A stretch of DNA of 64,000 bases. Origin: Cubamyces lactineus (lineage: Eukaryota > Basidiomycota > Agaricomycetes > Polyporales > Polyporaceae). How positions within the stretch are numbered: the stretch's first letter is position 1; each line of letters begins with the position of its first letter. This document shows, piece by piece, positions 31,455-44,071 of the stretch. The stretch spans positions 434,001-498,000 of the forward strand of contig JACDTU010000019.1 in NCBI GenBank assembly GCA_022376465.1. Direction: 5' to 3'. A model generated the notes under the pieces. That model was not told the origin of the DNA, did no database searches, and was given only the letters and a program-made list of their open reading frames with translations. The position numbers were made by a program, and so were the translations under genes.

Positions 31455-34400
31455 TCAAAACGTCAGCGTGATCAGGCTAGTTGGGATCTTCTTCGACAGC
31501 ATAGTCCTATCATGCATCTCTATCGCAGTCTTCAATTCCTCCGTGAGCTCCCGGTTGACCTTCAGCCAGTCCTCGCTTCCATGGATCAGGCTTCGTCCAG
31601 CGGTCGCATATTCAGCCTCCAGATCGACAAGCTGGTTGAAATGCTCCACGCTTCCACAGTAGTCAGCGAGGCCCAAGTCGCTGACCCAACATGATGACCG
31701 TACCTCTCCGCTCGCATGGTGCCCAAATCCTCGCCGGCGTCGCGCAGCAGCTCGTTGCGGCCCAGCCGTGCCTCACGGCGTACGTCCTCGAACTTATTCA
31801 CCATGTTGTGGACAATCACCTGCGTTGAGGTCAGCGTTTCGGGATGGTCTCAAGCGACGTCGCCGTAGGTTAGGACTAACCTCGTGAAGTTGTTCAATCA
31901 CGTTAACAAAGCTCTCCAAAGGAGGGCTCGCGCGATATTTGCTTTCAGGCACTACTTTCTCCCGCAAGGCTTCTTCCAATTCTCGTTCTCGGATGCTGCG
32001 CACCTTGAGTCCTGGGTGCGCAGGTCAGCGATTGCGCGCGAGACGCGCGAGACACATCGTATATACCTGCATGACGATGTTGGACATGTCGCATGTGGCC
32101 AGAGGTCATCTCGTTTTCGTGGGGAAAGTAGCGAGACTTTGTGTCGTCAGAATTGCCATGCCTGAAGGACGCCAGCTCATCATCGGCAGGACAATCGAGT
32201 GTCTTCGCTGTCCTCATAGTATCGGGGCTGAGGAGCGACAAAGAGGGCCTGCTCTTGAGTTCCACCCGAGCCTGAAGGATGGGTCTTGAGGGTGTGTCAA
32301 GCGTCAAATCGATCATCTCAACCTCTTTCTTGGCCCCAATCGGGGACCATCGTAGTCGTTCAGGAGGAAGACTCGTAGGTAGCTTCTCCGATCGTTTGGC
32401 GAGCGAGCGCGTTTGTCTCGCAAGATCGTCTCCTGTATCAGTGACAGTTAATGTGCGAGTCTAGAATTTGAGCATTGGTTAATACGACCAAACATACCAG
32501 ATCGAGCGGAACTTGCTTCGCGGATTGCAGTCGTACTACCCATCTTCGCATCTTCCGAAAGGTTAGCCGGATCGTTGTTGTTCAATGGAGCTACCTCGAT
32601 GATCTCGATTCTCTCGACCGATGGCAAAGCAGTAGTAGCCTCCAACGATAGATTTTTCTCGTTATCGTTGTGATCATGGGTAACCTGAGCAGAGGAGTCG
32701 GAGACCGGTACAACAGTTGCCACAGCCAGCGTAGGCGTGTCGTGCGAGCGGCCCGCATCGAAAGTAGGCAAATCGCGGTCTACGAAAGCGGCGTCCCAAG
32801 GCGTCGTGGTAGACTTCTTGACAGAGCGACGTGGGTTGTTGTCTTCCGCGACGACAGGCTGCGTTGAAGGCCCGAGTTCATTAGGGGAATATCACATTGC
32901 AGGTGACGCTCTACGCACCTCATGTTGGCCTGCAAGTTGTCCAGGCGCGTCCGAGGTAGCATTGTCATGCCCCGTTCCTGGCGCGCCATTGCGCGGTACG
33001 CACATCGTCTCCGCAACACACACCTACGACTCGCCGTTATTGTCACAGCACGAAGACGGAAGAGAGACAGGAAAGGCTTACGATAGAGGAGGGGTGATAC
33101 TCAACTCCTACTGCCTCTTGATCGAACGGTGGAAGAACCTTGGCGGTTTGGGCGGGGGTGTTTTCCTTCAGGCCTGCGCTCGGGGGTTTTACACGTGTCC
33201 GCCGTTTGGGGCGACGCTGCGGCGTGTCAGGCTTTGTCAGAGTTACTATAGGCTCAGACGTGATTGCAAGCTCAGTGATATCAGTGCGCTCTCTATTCAT
33301 CGCGGCTGCCTTCTCAATCTTCGCACACGGCGTCCTCTTTGGCAAGACTACAGGAGCCTGTGTGGCAGCGGCATGTGCAGGTCCAGCTATCGCCTGGGGC
33401 TTCGGTTTTCCTGCGGATACCACATTCGCTTTCGCCTTAGGTTTTACAGTGGACTTGGCTATCGGAGGCGAAGAGGGCCTCGGAGGCGCGTTCGACGTAC
33501 GGGGCGGACTGGGAAGGGCATCGTAATCAACGGCGCTCGCCTTCGTCTTGATAACAGGGGCGTGGATTGTAGCCAGAGGTCCCTCTGTATGGGGGGACGA
33601 CGTTCGCCCCTTACGCACATGGTACCTCCGTGTCGCGCGAGTAGCAGCTGTGGTACGAGGACGGAGGACTTGAGACTCTGAACGTTCGTTCGCGATCTCT
33701 GTGGGAAGGGCGGCATCCTCCTTATCCCCCGATGCGCGAATGGCGCGTGCGACAGTGCGAGGGCGCTTAGTCGCACGGTCACGCTCTACTTCAGCTGGGG
33801 CCTGCGAAGCGGTATGCTTTCTCTTCGCGATCGGAGGCTTCGCTGCTCCAGCTGTGCCATACTGTGGCACTTCGCGTTTGCGCAGGTTTACTTTGACTGA
33901 CTTCTTTGGGCCAGGCGTCGGAGAGCTTGAGGCAGGGGCTGCATCCTCGCTCAGATGTGAAGTGCCAGTCGGAAGAATCGACCCACCCAAGTCGTTCAAG
34001 ATATTTCTCGCTTTTTCCACGCAGTCTGTTGCACGATCAACAAGGAACGGAGTTTGGCCAGATCGGATTTCCTTCGCAGCAGCAGTTGAATCCAGAACCT
34101 TCAGATCCACCAGTCGTCCAGACACAGCATTCTTCTTCGTAAAAGCACTTTTCAGAGCGGATCGAGGCACAATAGCAGGGGACGAGAGCGGAGCGTTGAA
34201 GTTGGGGGCAAGTATATCAGAGAACCGCAAGACTTTCCCCAGAATGTCAGAAGAACCAAGGGTATGATCACCGGGCAGAGGGGACGAGACCGCGGGCTGA
34301 GCAAGAGGATCAAGAGTCAAAGAAGCAGCAGCAGGGACGGCGGTAGCAGTGGAGGCAAAGTGCGCAGCAGACACTATCTGAGAGTCGTCCAGAGTTGGTG

Positions 34401-36774
34401 GCCGAATTAGCGCAGCTTTTTTAGAGCGCTGGGCCCCAGGGGAGATAGGTGCGGCAGCAGGAGAGCCGTCGTCGGAATCTAGCACGACAATTCCGATGCC
34501 GCCCCGAGCAACGCGAGTGGCAGAGCTACTAGTACCAGTACTCTTTGTCTGGAGGGGCTGGAAGGAAAGTCGACCGCGCACAAGACTAGCACTAGTGCCA
34601 GAGCGCCTGATAACCTTGGAGCGAAGAACAGGGCTCTCGCAATCTGAAATATCAGAAAGTTCTTCGTCGCTCAATCCGAAGACTGCTGCGCGTATGAGAT
34701 GACTATCAGTACGAGACAGAGGCCCAGATACAGCCAAAGGAGGTTTTCGATCGAGTCCAGAAGTCGTAGAGCTGTCCTGGTCCATAGCCGACAGATGTCT
34801 TTCAGAAGCAAGACCTCTCGATGTGATCTCGTTGGCTTTGACGCAGTCCGAATGCCTTTCCGATTGTGGAAGCGGTGAAAGCAGGTTGTTGACCATCCTC
34901 ATGTCGCCGACACCTTCCGAGGGGGTGATGTCATCACTGAGTTCATCCGTTTTGTAGACTGAGACGGAGCTCAGCGTACGATGACAGGCCTGCAGCAAGA
35001 CACTTACACTGTGCAACGGTCTCGATACGCTACATATGCTACACCATCAGACCTCACTCGACGCGGCCGCTGTCAAGAATGCAACACTGACCTCCTCTTG
35101 ACTCAGTTCTGGCACGATCCTTCCAGCGTGGTCCAGCTCGAGATTGGCGGGCTTTGTTGCAATCGATAACTTGAGCGTTGATACAGGAGCACGATGAAGT
35201 AGGAGATGGTCCTAGGAACGGGTTGTGAGCCCTGCATGCGTCATGGACAAGTGCAAGCACTGACCAGCTTTCTGTTTTCGAGGGCCTCGAGAAACTTATT
35301 ACGATGGTTTGCATTGATTGTGAACAGGGCGCTGGTGTCGAATACCACCCCGCCATCAGACTTTTCTTCAAGGTGGTCTTTGCCGAGCTTGGGCGGCCGC
35401 TCTAATGACAGGCGTACTTGCACAACGCCATCTCCGTACTCTTCCACGTGAATGTGCGCAATGCTCGAATATGCGATCTCTAAGGACTCGTACTGACCAT
35501 CCTATCGCTCGACGTTACGACAGAGTAGTCATAACTGTGAATGAGAACATACCTCAAGCAATACGTTCGCTAGGAAAGTTTGGTCATCCGCATATAGTCG
35601 ATCGGATGGACATCGGACGCCACAAGCTATGACTTCGTCAACATCAAATGGCTGTGGGCTACGGCAGAGATGCACATTAGCAGGGAACGCACAGGATCGC
35701 ACTAGTCACGGGCGTACAAGGTGATGTTAGCCTTTGCAAGCACATCGACGATCTTCAGGGCAGTCTCCTCCCAGTCACTCGTCGGTACGTTCTCTAGGAG
35801 GTCCGCGATAGCTCGACCAGTTGAAATGAGCTCCGGTGGAGCGCGTGTAACGAACACAGATTGAATATATGCGGTTCTTTTGGCGCGTCCTGACGCGGAG
35901 TTATACGTGGAAGGAAGTGCGCGTGCAAAGACGTTCAATAGGCCTTCCAGTGCAAGGTAATCTGGCGCAAGGTTTGAGTTCAACGCGAGGCTGGCCCATC
36001 TGACCCTTAACGACATACCTTTGGTCCTCCAAATACATGACCCGAGCCTTTCGCCGCCTAGAACATCTTTGTCCCGCAATTTCTGCTGATTGTCTTGGTG
36101 CGATGCCGCAGAATCACATAGGATGTTGTATGCCTTGGAGGGGTGGCCGTGAGGTAGGTTCAAGCAATCGCATCAGAAAGCGGTGACATACTGTACATCG
36201 TAGATCTACGCAAGTCTTGGGAGCTGAGAGGGAGAAGCACATATCACTGAGCGCTGGATATAGTGCTTCTCCCACAGCATTCTTCGATCCTTTCGTGTCG
36301 TGCGTGTCGAGAAAATCCTGTATGCCAACCAAGGTGGTAAGCTCATATATAGATCCGATCCGGGTGTAGTGTCCGCACAAGGATACCGGCAAGCAATCCA
36401 TACAACACTCGCTCCCACAAGTATTGCTGTTCTCTTTGAATGGTTCCGATGGCTGGTAACAATCGCTCGTGATACGTGAATTTGAAGACACAGGAGGCGA
36501 GGTGCAATGCCGGTAGTTCGATGCAGGTGTAGAGAGCGCTGAACGAGTCCCGCAGAAACTTCGAGAGCTTATCTGCAACTTTGTTGGACAGCATTTGCAG
36601 CTTCTGTTCAAATAATGGTGAGCGCAGTCTCTATCTGGTCAGAGGACCGCATACAAGTAGCACCAGTTGCGAGGATAGTTGGGCTACTGTTTCGGTTAGA
36701 TGAATCTTCTCTTTGGTCTTAACCTTAGTAACGGCGGCCTGTACCGCCTTCAAGGCCTCGTAAACTGACTCCAT
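31455..36774 (-). CDS. Candidate meiotic chromosome axis protein, Red1/SYCP2-like architecture
   Basis: Long multi-exon gene. Early exons with agreeing phases: 36774-36655, 36603-36379, 36317-36192, 36133-36019, 35961-35718, 35658-35553 and 35501-35265. Another follows near 35208-35097, then a very long exon (35016 to about 33070) and several small ones to the TGA at 31455. The N-terminus is all-helical (MESVYEALKAVQAAVTKVKT ...), suggesting an ARM-like domain. A beta-rich module follows (YESLEIAYSSIAHIHVEEYG, then VVQVRLSLERPP and VVFDTSALFTI), like the PH/Spt16M-like domain of SYCP2. A Ser/Pro/Lys-rich disordered region of about 800 residues comes next. The end is coiled coil (RELEEALREKV, VNKFEDVRREARLGRNELL). 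This order is that of axis core proteins. Similarity is by architecture, so function is tentative; the middle exon joins are not all resolved. Confidence 0.5.
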
Positions 36775-37021
36775 CTTAGTCGGGTAGCAGCATAGAGAGC
36801 AAGTGCAGCGATGAGTAAGTTGGTGGCGGGGCAAAGACAAGACAGGCGCGTATCCGCGCGACGCGTCTGTGGCGTTGAAGGCGCTAACGCGCCGAACTCT
36901 GCTGACATAATAGAAACTACACAAGCAGCAACAAACAGGACGGGCAAAGCTTCTTCGAGTCGTCGTCGAGGACGGTGGTGGCCGCGTTCCTTGACTTTCA
37001 CAACCATCTGCCCTCTCTACC
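36775..37021. promoter_or_regulatory. Bidirectional promoter region
   Basis: 247 bp between the divergent ATGs of the axis-like gene and RNA14. It contains one ACGCGT (36861-36866) in a CpG-rich stretch. No clear TATA box was seen. Confidence 0.5.
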
Positions 37022-40000
37022 ATGTCTGAACCTCCGTCTGCTGAACCCAAGCTCGAAGAAAGTACTTCTATGTCCATCGACGATGGGGACAAGACCGAGT
37101 TGTCTCCAGAGTTGATGACTGCCTTGCGCCAGCTACAAGCCGCGCCACAATTCTCGTCTACACCTACGCCCACGCCAACGCAACCCGCCAGTCAAGAGTC
37201 TATAGCGGTCAAGCATGAATCAACTCCGCCACCGCAGTCTGAGTGGGATAGACTGCGTGCTCAGCTGCGAGAAAAACCAGTCGACGCCGACGGATGGCTG
37301 AAGCTGGCCGATATGGCAGAAGACTCGGGTGACATAGAGAAGATCAAGGATACATATGAAGGCATGCTGGAAACCTATCCCAACACCGTCAGAACCACCT
37401 TGCGCGCGTTGCCTCTGAAGATATTTCTCTGACGTTCAGCGTCTCTAGCCCTCTGTCCAGATCGCATACTTGAAGCATTTTCTGGACGACCCTTCGCAGT
37501 TTGGCCAGGCTGAGGCTCTGTTCAGACGCTTCTTGTTGAGAACCACACCTTCCGTAGAGCTTCTAAAGTTCTACTTGACCTACATCAGGTATGCAATCGC
37601 GAGATGGACCTTTGCGCCACATGCGCTGATCTCAATATAGGAGGGTCACTAATGGCCCGAATGCGCGTGAAGTCATCAGGAAGTGCTATGACTTCGCGCT
37701 TGGTCATATCGGCCAAGATAAGGACTCGTTTGAAATCTGGCAAGATTACATCAATTTCTTGAAGGCGGGAGAGGTACGTTCGACCCTTCGATCAAGCCTT
37801 GTTTCCTCGTACTATCTTTCCCCCGACGGGAAATTGCGAACGCCTTGCTAGCCCGTACACATAACCAGTAGTCATTACCTGTCTTCACGTCGCGTCCAAC
37901 GCTGGGTCAGAATGTTGCTCAGAGCACTGGCATGTGCAGTATTCCCGCACTATCTTCCGCATTCCTTGTACTGTCATCACGGAATGCGGGCATATCACTT
38001 ATGCACTTGCATACACTGTGCATGAATGAGTTGCATGAGGAGGCACTCGATACTGTCCTATGGCAATGAGGAACCAGAGTCCAGAGGCCTCTCTCAAGCT
38101 GCGCATATATGTAGCATGTATTCGGCTTGTACTCCGTGGCTTCGTCCCGAAGCTTCGGAGTCTAAGTCGTTGATTCAACGCTTGTCTTTCTTCATCCTCA
38201 TTATGGAAGCCGGTGTGCGTCGCTCAAGTGGCAACTGCGATCGTTGGATGTCTTCATTACAGCACTGTACCATATATCAATACTACCTTTTGTTTTCCCC
38301 CTGTGCGTGTGCCATATAATGAGACTCGAGCAATTGTACACAATGCATATCTTGAACCTCATGTAGCTGGTAGTCAGTTGTCTAAACACTCGCTAACCTA
38401 ACACCTCAGACAAACACGACGTGGGAGGAACAACAGAAAATGGACGCGGTTCGCAAGGCGTACCAACATGCCGTTCAAATCCCTATGGAGAACGTGAAGC
38501 GTCTTTGGGAAGAGTACCAGGAGTTCGAGAACGGACTCAACAGGATCACTGTGAGCACTCTTATACAGGAGTTGCGACAATGGCTAACGGTCAGCATGCG
38601 GTAGGCCAAGAAGTTCATCTCGGATCTGACGGAAGCGCATATGCAAGCGCGTACCGTCCTCAATCAGCTCCAGGAGCACCTCACCGTACTCTTCCCCCCA
38701 CCACCCCCGCCACGGGGAAACCGTCCAGCCATCTGGTTGCCGCGCCCGCCTACGTTCAACCAGAACGATAAGGCCTTGGTGCAACGTTGGCGCTTGTATC
38801 TGAAGTGGGAGGAGAGCAACCCGCTCGAAATCGAAGAGAAGGACCGCGCGACCCTCCTTCAGCGCATTCAGAGTGTGTATCGCAAAGCCGTTGTCCGTAT
38901 GCGGTACTACTCTGAGATCTGGTGCGTCTCGCCATTCCGTGTCGAAGCATCGTTCTGACTTAATTTCTCGCGTCGATAGGTACATGGCGTATGCGTGGAC
39001 CAACAGCATCGGTAAGGTGGATGATGCTATCGCTCTTCTCAAGGCTGGAATTGAAGCGAACCCGGCGAGGTAGGCCATTCCCTCGACGCAATGGCTAGCC
39101 CTGAGAGCTCACTACGCGATATAGTTTCGTGCTCAATTTCGCCTACGCCGAGGCCGTTGAGCTTCAAGGTAATTTTGCTGAAGTACACGCAACATATGAG
39201 AGGTTCCTGGAGGTCCTTCGTAAGGACCTTGAAGTGGTGGAAGAGCGAGTGAACTCGTCAACCTCCTCCAGCAGTTCGATCGGCTCTCAGAACTCGCAGA
39301 AGACAGACCCCAACGCGATGGATGTCTCGTCCAGCTTTCTGCAGCCCCCTTCTCAGACACCGTCGCCAAACTCGTCATTCGCCACACAGGTGGCAGACGA
39401 GAAGCCACCCAAGTCGAAGGAGCTCGTTGACAAACGCACTGATTATGGGATCGTGTACATCATGTACATGCGCTTCGGACGCCGTGCTGAAGGCTTGAAG
39501 TCGGCACGAAACATTTTTGGTAAGGCGCGCAGAGATCGTTGGACACCTTGGGAGGTGTATGAAGCCGCCGGTAAGTTGACATCTTGGACTTTCCATTCTC
39601 CACACAGAAATACTGACTGGGTGAGTGTAGCCTTGATGGAGTATCACTGCGGCAACAAGGACGTCCAAGTTGCTAGCAGAATCTTTGAGAAGGGTATGGA
39701 GACGTTCGGTGACGAAGTCGAGTTCGTCCTCCGATACCTTGGTTTCCTCATCTCCATCAACGATGAGAATAGTACGTATCCTCGCACCTGTACATCGAGT
39801 TCTGGCTGACGGTGCCTCGTCTCAGATGCGCGAGCCCTGTTTGAGCGTGTGATTGGGACGTTCGCTCCTGAAAAGGCCCGTCCCTTGTGGGAGCGATGGG
39901 CGCGGTATGAGTATCAATATGGCGATCTTGCCGCGGCTCAGAAGCTTGAGAAGCGCATCTCAGAGGTATACCCCAACGGTACGTCATATAACCTCAAGTT

Positions 40001-40810
40001 TATTGAGGTAATCCTCACTCGCCACGCAGATCCTCCCATCAAGCGGTTCGCCGAGCGTCACAAGTACCTGAACATCGACGCTATCGCGGTGCGTGACCTG
40101 GGATTCGTCATCGGAAGACAGCCAGCGCGTGCAAATGGCAGCGGATTGTTGGCTCGCGCAGACACACTGCAGACGATTATGGCGTCCACTCAGCAGCAGA
40201 AGGAGACGCCTCCAGCGCCGAGTGCATCAAAGAGAGCGGCATCGCCTGAGCACCGCAGGCGTGACGAGAGTCGGGGTGATTACCCATCTAAACGACAGCG
40301 TCCTACTAGTCCTGTCCGAGAGCGTGATCGCGACTGGCGAGACGGGCGGGACGGACCTCGCCGTCGCCATGGCTCGCCGGCGTGGGAGAGGGAGCGTGAG
40401 CGTGAAGGCCCTCCGCCAAGGCGGAACTTCAAGGAAGACAGAGAGGAAGACAAAGGTGTTGTGCTACCTAACGTGCTGTCTTGGTTCATCGGCATGCTGC
40501 CCGCGGCGAGCGCGTTCGATGGTGAGTGCATTCTCCACTATATAGCTGCCGATTAGTACCAACAACACTTGGATTCCTAGGCCCTGTCTTCCGCACCGAT
40601 GATCTCATGCAGGTGTTCCGCAATGCGGTCATCCCTGCCACCTCGTCGACTAGAGCGCGTTCACCTCCGCCGGCTCCCCGACCAGGTATGCATCTTATAT
40701 GTCTGTTAAGACGACAGTGATACTAAATCCGGGCTTTAGCAGGTGGGCGACCCCCTCCGGACTACGGTCCTTATCAAGGCCCAGGTGGAGGACGTCGTGG
40801 ACGTTGGTGA
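37022..40810 (+). CDS. RNA14: mRNA 3'-end-processing protein RNA14 (CstF-77 homologue)
   Basis: Scaffold of cleavage factor IA/CstF, needed for pre-mRNA cleavage and polyadenylation in the nucleus. Twelve exons: 37022-37387, 37461-37588, 37641-37773, 38410-38550, 38605-38921, 38980-39069, 39125-39570, 39631-39771, 39826-39978, 40030-40521, 40581-40685 and 40740-40810. They sum to 2583 nt, 860 residues. HAT (half-a-TPR) repeats run through most of the protein (for example DADGWLKLADMAEDSGDIEK, SFEIWQDYINFLKAGE, WERWARYEYQYGDLAAAQKL). The Suf domain ends near DPPIKRFAERHKYLN. The C-terminus is Arg/Pro-rich with an FRTDDLMQVFRN motif, as expected for the RNA15/CstF-64-binding tail. Most introns are 51-73 nt, but intron 3 is 636 nt. 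Confidence 0.92.
37774..38409 (+). other. 636-nt intron 3 of RNA14
   Basis: Starts GTACGT and ends CTCAG; flanking codons join in phase 0 (AGE | TNTTWEE). It is about ten times longer than the other introns of the gene. It has no supported ORF and no visible transposon ends. TATATGTA-type stretches near 38105-38120 and ATAATGA near 38317 resemble fungal poly(A) efficiency elements, but weakly. Confidence 0.7.
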
Positions 40811-41277
40811 TCGATCTATGTCAGCTTTAGCGTAGTCTCTCCACTGTCCATGCCCTCATGTCTCCATTCCCATATGCATCTCGTTGGCTGGGCGGGCACC
40901 TCCGGGCCAGCATCTTGTGCAAGTGGACAGGATGATTTGGTGGCAGTACATTTACCCCAGAGTCCACTCTTCATCCGTGTTCCTCATTGCTTTGCAGAAA
41001 ATCTTCGCGTTGACGTATGTCGGATATCATGATAGCACTATAACGAATGCTACGTTCTTTGGGACAAAAATGCATGGGTAGAGAGGACGCAAGTGTTCCG
41101 CGACCCGGCGTGCAATATCTACTTACGAGCGCTACTGTATCGCCGGCTAACGCGTTGATGCTGCGCTTGAGCTCATCTCCTAACTATCTCCTCACAATTC
41201 TTACCCAGCCCAAGCCTCCGCAACTCCTCCCACCGTGTACGTTCTCATCTCACGCCCCGCAGATTCCTACCTAGAAA
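40811..41277. other. Intergenic region between RNA14 and the HET gene
   Basis: Probable RNA14 3' UTR plus HET promoter. No other feature was seen. Confidence 0.5.
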
Positions 41278-42392
41278 ATGTCTCCGTATTGGCCATCTTC
41301 CATTTGCCCTCCTTGCTGGCGAGGTCCAATCGCGGCGCGAATGGGTACCCTCGAATCACCCGTGATAGACACCACAAGTCATGTCGGATTGGGCTCTGAG
41401 TGGGCCGGAGGATACGTGTATGATGTGTCTCCAGCCGCTTTGTTGTGTCGCGCATCGTTTGGTTGCAAGTGGTGTCTATTTCTCTTGAAACGATGCCGTG
41501 AACAGCAGTTGATCAAGTGGCCTACTCGTTCCTTGAGGGTCCGAGTTGGGCTTGGAACAGGCGAGGATGGACTGACATTCAGGCTTCTTCTGAACGATGT
41601 CAAGGTCGCTCGTTGGAATGACCTGGTAGCATACACTACCCTAGGTATGACGAACGCCCCGGTTCCTCACAGCAGAGCAATAAAGGATTTATGCTGACGC
41701 TCGGGTGTGGCCTCTCAGATGATCCGGCAGCGGCGTACATTCCGCGGCGACCTCGTCTTCCGGACGTGGGCTCTCCGCGTACCTTGGCTTTGGCGAAGGC
41801 GTACATCCAAGGGTGTATGCGTGATCATGAGCGATGCAGGGCAATCTCAGCTGGTCGCGACGGCTTCAAGTCAGCTCACCAACCAAGCCGACTCATCGAT
41901 TGCCGCGATCCACGCCGGCCCCGCATCATTTCCTCGTCAGGAACTTTCCCAACCTATGTCGCACTCAGTTACGTGTGGGGCGAGGACCAGTCCCACCGCA
42001 AGACTAAGGCCAATCTATCATCGTACGAAACCGGTATAGACTTCGAGACACTGCCTAGAACCATTCGCGACGCTATCATCCTCACGCACCAGTTGGGAGT
42101 CGACTTTCTTTGGGTTGACAGATTGTGCATCGTTCAGGATTCGCAGGAGGACAAACACCGCGAGCTGCAATGCATGCTCAACGTCTATCGCTATGCTTAC
42201 TTGACCATTGACGCTGGTAGTGCGGAGAAGGTCACCGATGGCTCTCTCCAAGACCGCCCACCCTTGAATTCTGATCTGATCCTCCCGTTTATCTGCCCTA
42301 AGGGTTCGGCCAAAAAGAAGCCGGAATTTGGGAAACTCTACATCGCACCTGCAAGTTTGAAGCTCAATCACGATGTCGATACTAACGGCTAG
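41278..42392 (+). CDS. HET-domain protein, C-terminally short
   Basis: Heterokaryon incompatibility (HET) domain proteins trigger a cell-death reaction on non-self fusion. Two exons, 41278-41644 and 41719-42392, give 346 residues. The N-terminus has a Cys pair region (CKWCLFLLKRC). The HET domain shows its hallmark blocks: YVALSYVWGEDQ, then LPRTIRDAIILTHQLGVDFL, WVDRLCIVQDSQEDKHRELQ and MLNVYRYAYLTI. The protein stops soon after. The usual downstream RGWTxQE block of full-length HET proteins is absent, and I could not find it in the following 500 bp. It is probably a truncated or decaying paralogue. Confidence 0.75.
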
Positions 42393-42939
42393 TCCCCACC
42401 CAGACTTCCACCCGGGCATGGTGCTTACAAGAGACCTCAGTTTCGGCTCGATCACTCGTATTCACACCGTACGGTCTCCAGCTCAGGTGCCAAACGACTA
42501 CCCAGAATATTGTCTCCCCTAGGCAGACGATGAATGTGTACCACATACACGTCTGCTTTCAAACGCGCTCACCTTACTGGAGGGTCCCACATCAGAGATG
42601 CCGAGTGATCCGATGCTACCATAAACAGCGACTGCCCGATTGAGAGATACCCTATATGGCAACTTCTAAATAGGGCTTAGCGCCATTCCGGTTCTGCTGC
42701 AACCGCTCGATGCTGAGATGCTGAGAGCTCTGCGCTCCTGCCAGGCTGCCACTACTATATGCTACTTAGCGTCCACCTCTAGGATTTCGCTATGCCTTTC
42801 GATGGGCCGATGAAGCCTCTGCAGTGGGCTTAGCCTCTCTCAGGACGAACCACGCCCGTTGTAGGCATCTGCTGCTCAGCCCTTCATTGGGCGGTTCCCT
42901 ACCTCTACTCCTGGTCGAAACCCTTCGTCATCCGTATCC

Positions 42940-43422
42940 TTGGAAGCTGCGAGTTCAACTTACCATCGAGACGTGTGGGCTCTACCGACGCAGGACTTGT
43001 ACTTCCGAAGCAAGGATGAACCCTACCTGTCTGCGACCACCAGCTCTCCGTCCCCCACTGCCAGCCGGCCCTCCTTTACGTCGCCAACCCTCACACCATG
43101 CTCGCCTGTTCAATCATTCGCGCCGAGTACTGTCTTCAATCAGACAATCCTCGCGACGGGTCACTCTGCAGAAACTAATCCATATAGCTATCCCATGACG
43201 CCGTTACATCCCCGACGTCTCTCTACTGTGTTGAACATCCACCGTCATTCCCCGTTACCCTTAGTTCCCTCCGTGTACCCCCAGGCTCCACTACTGCGCC
43301 CTTGTAAGCGCAAACACGACGAAAACGATCCGATGCTGTACTCCACGCCACCGCCCCCGTCCCGACCACGCAAATATCACACCTCTCAGGATAAGCTAAG
43401 TATTGTACTTGCTTTCCTTTAG
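42940..43422 (+). pseudogene. Ser/Pro-rich protein fragment
   Basis: An open frame with protein-like, Ser/Pro-rich text that extends upstream of 42940 without a clear start. It ends KYHTSQDKLSIVLAFL then stop. That end resembles the beginning of a block common in Agaricomycete proteins (KLxxVLxFL followed by a WTLSDFL type segment), so the rest may be lost. Function unknown; low certainty. Confidence 0.25.
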
Positions 43423-44071
43423 TCATGAGGGGGGTAGCCTAGTTCATCAAGGATAATCCGGCGGCATAGGGCTTGCTCATCGGAAGAGCTAAATGTATAG
43501 TAGGCTCTCTGATCTGGCTGAGAAGTGTCGTCCATTAGAGGGGCATAGTACAATGTAGCAGACAATGTAGCTGAGTAGTATGAATTCGAAGTTCTCCAGT
43601 ACATCGACGCGACGTGAAGTAGGCGCCGGTGTATAGATCTTGACGCGTCGTCGGAGATCAACTTGCGGCTGACAAATTCGAAAACCAGAGGCTCGTACTT
43701 AGACTCGTACCCAGTTGGTAGAACGCACGTGGGGATCGCCTTAACGGGGGAGCGGAGAACGAAAAGGCGAACTGCGTTCTACCGACTGGGCAAACTGGGC
43801 GCGCGCTAAGGGGGGGTACCCGTGTGAAAACGGACTTGGGAAATGAACGACTCGCCTCACTAATATACACAGCGCGCTCGGTGAGGTCTGGTCTCAATAT
43901 AGCCGTACTTCATGATAGTCACTGCTCTGTACATTGAGAACGTACAATTGAAGTATGCTGCATGCCAAGAATGAAGAGAACGAAGGTTAAATGCTCCCAT
44001 TTGCTCGTCGCTGAGGGTACTACTAGTCACTGTTGCATTCCATGCCCACCTGCACGTCGGTCAGATGGAGT
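43423..44071. other. Intergenic region, nothing recognised
   Basis: No gene supported. A short palindromic stretch around 43710-43800 (GTTGGTAGAACGCA and its near inverse GCGTTCTACCGAC) could form a hairpin. Confidence 0.45.
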
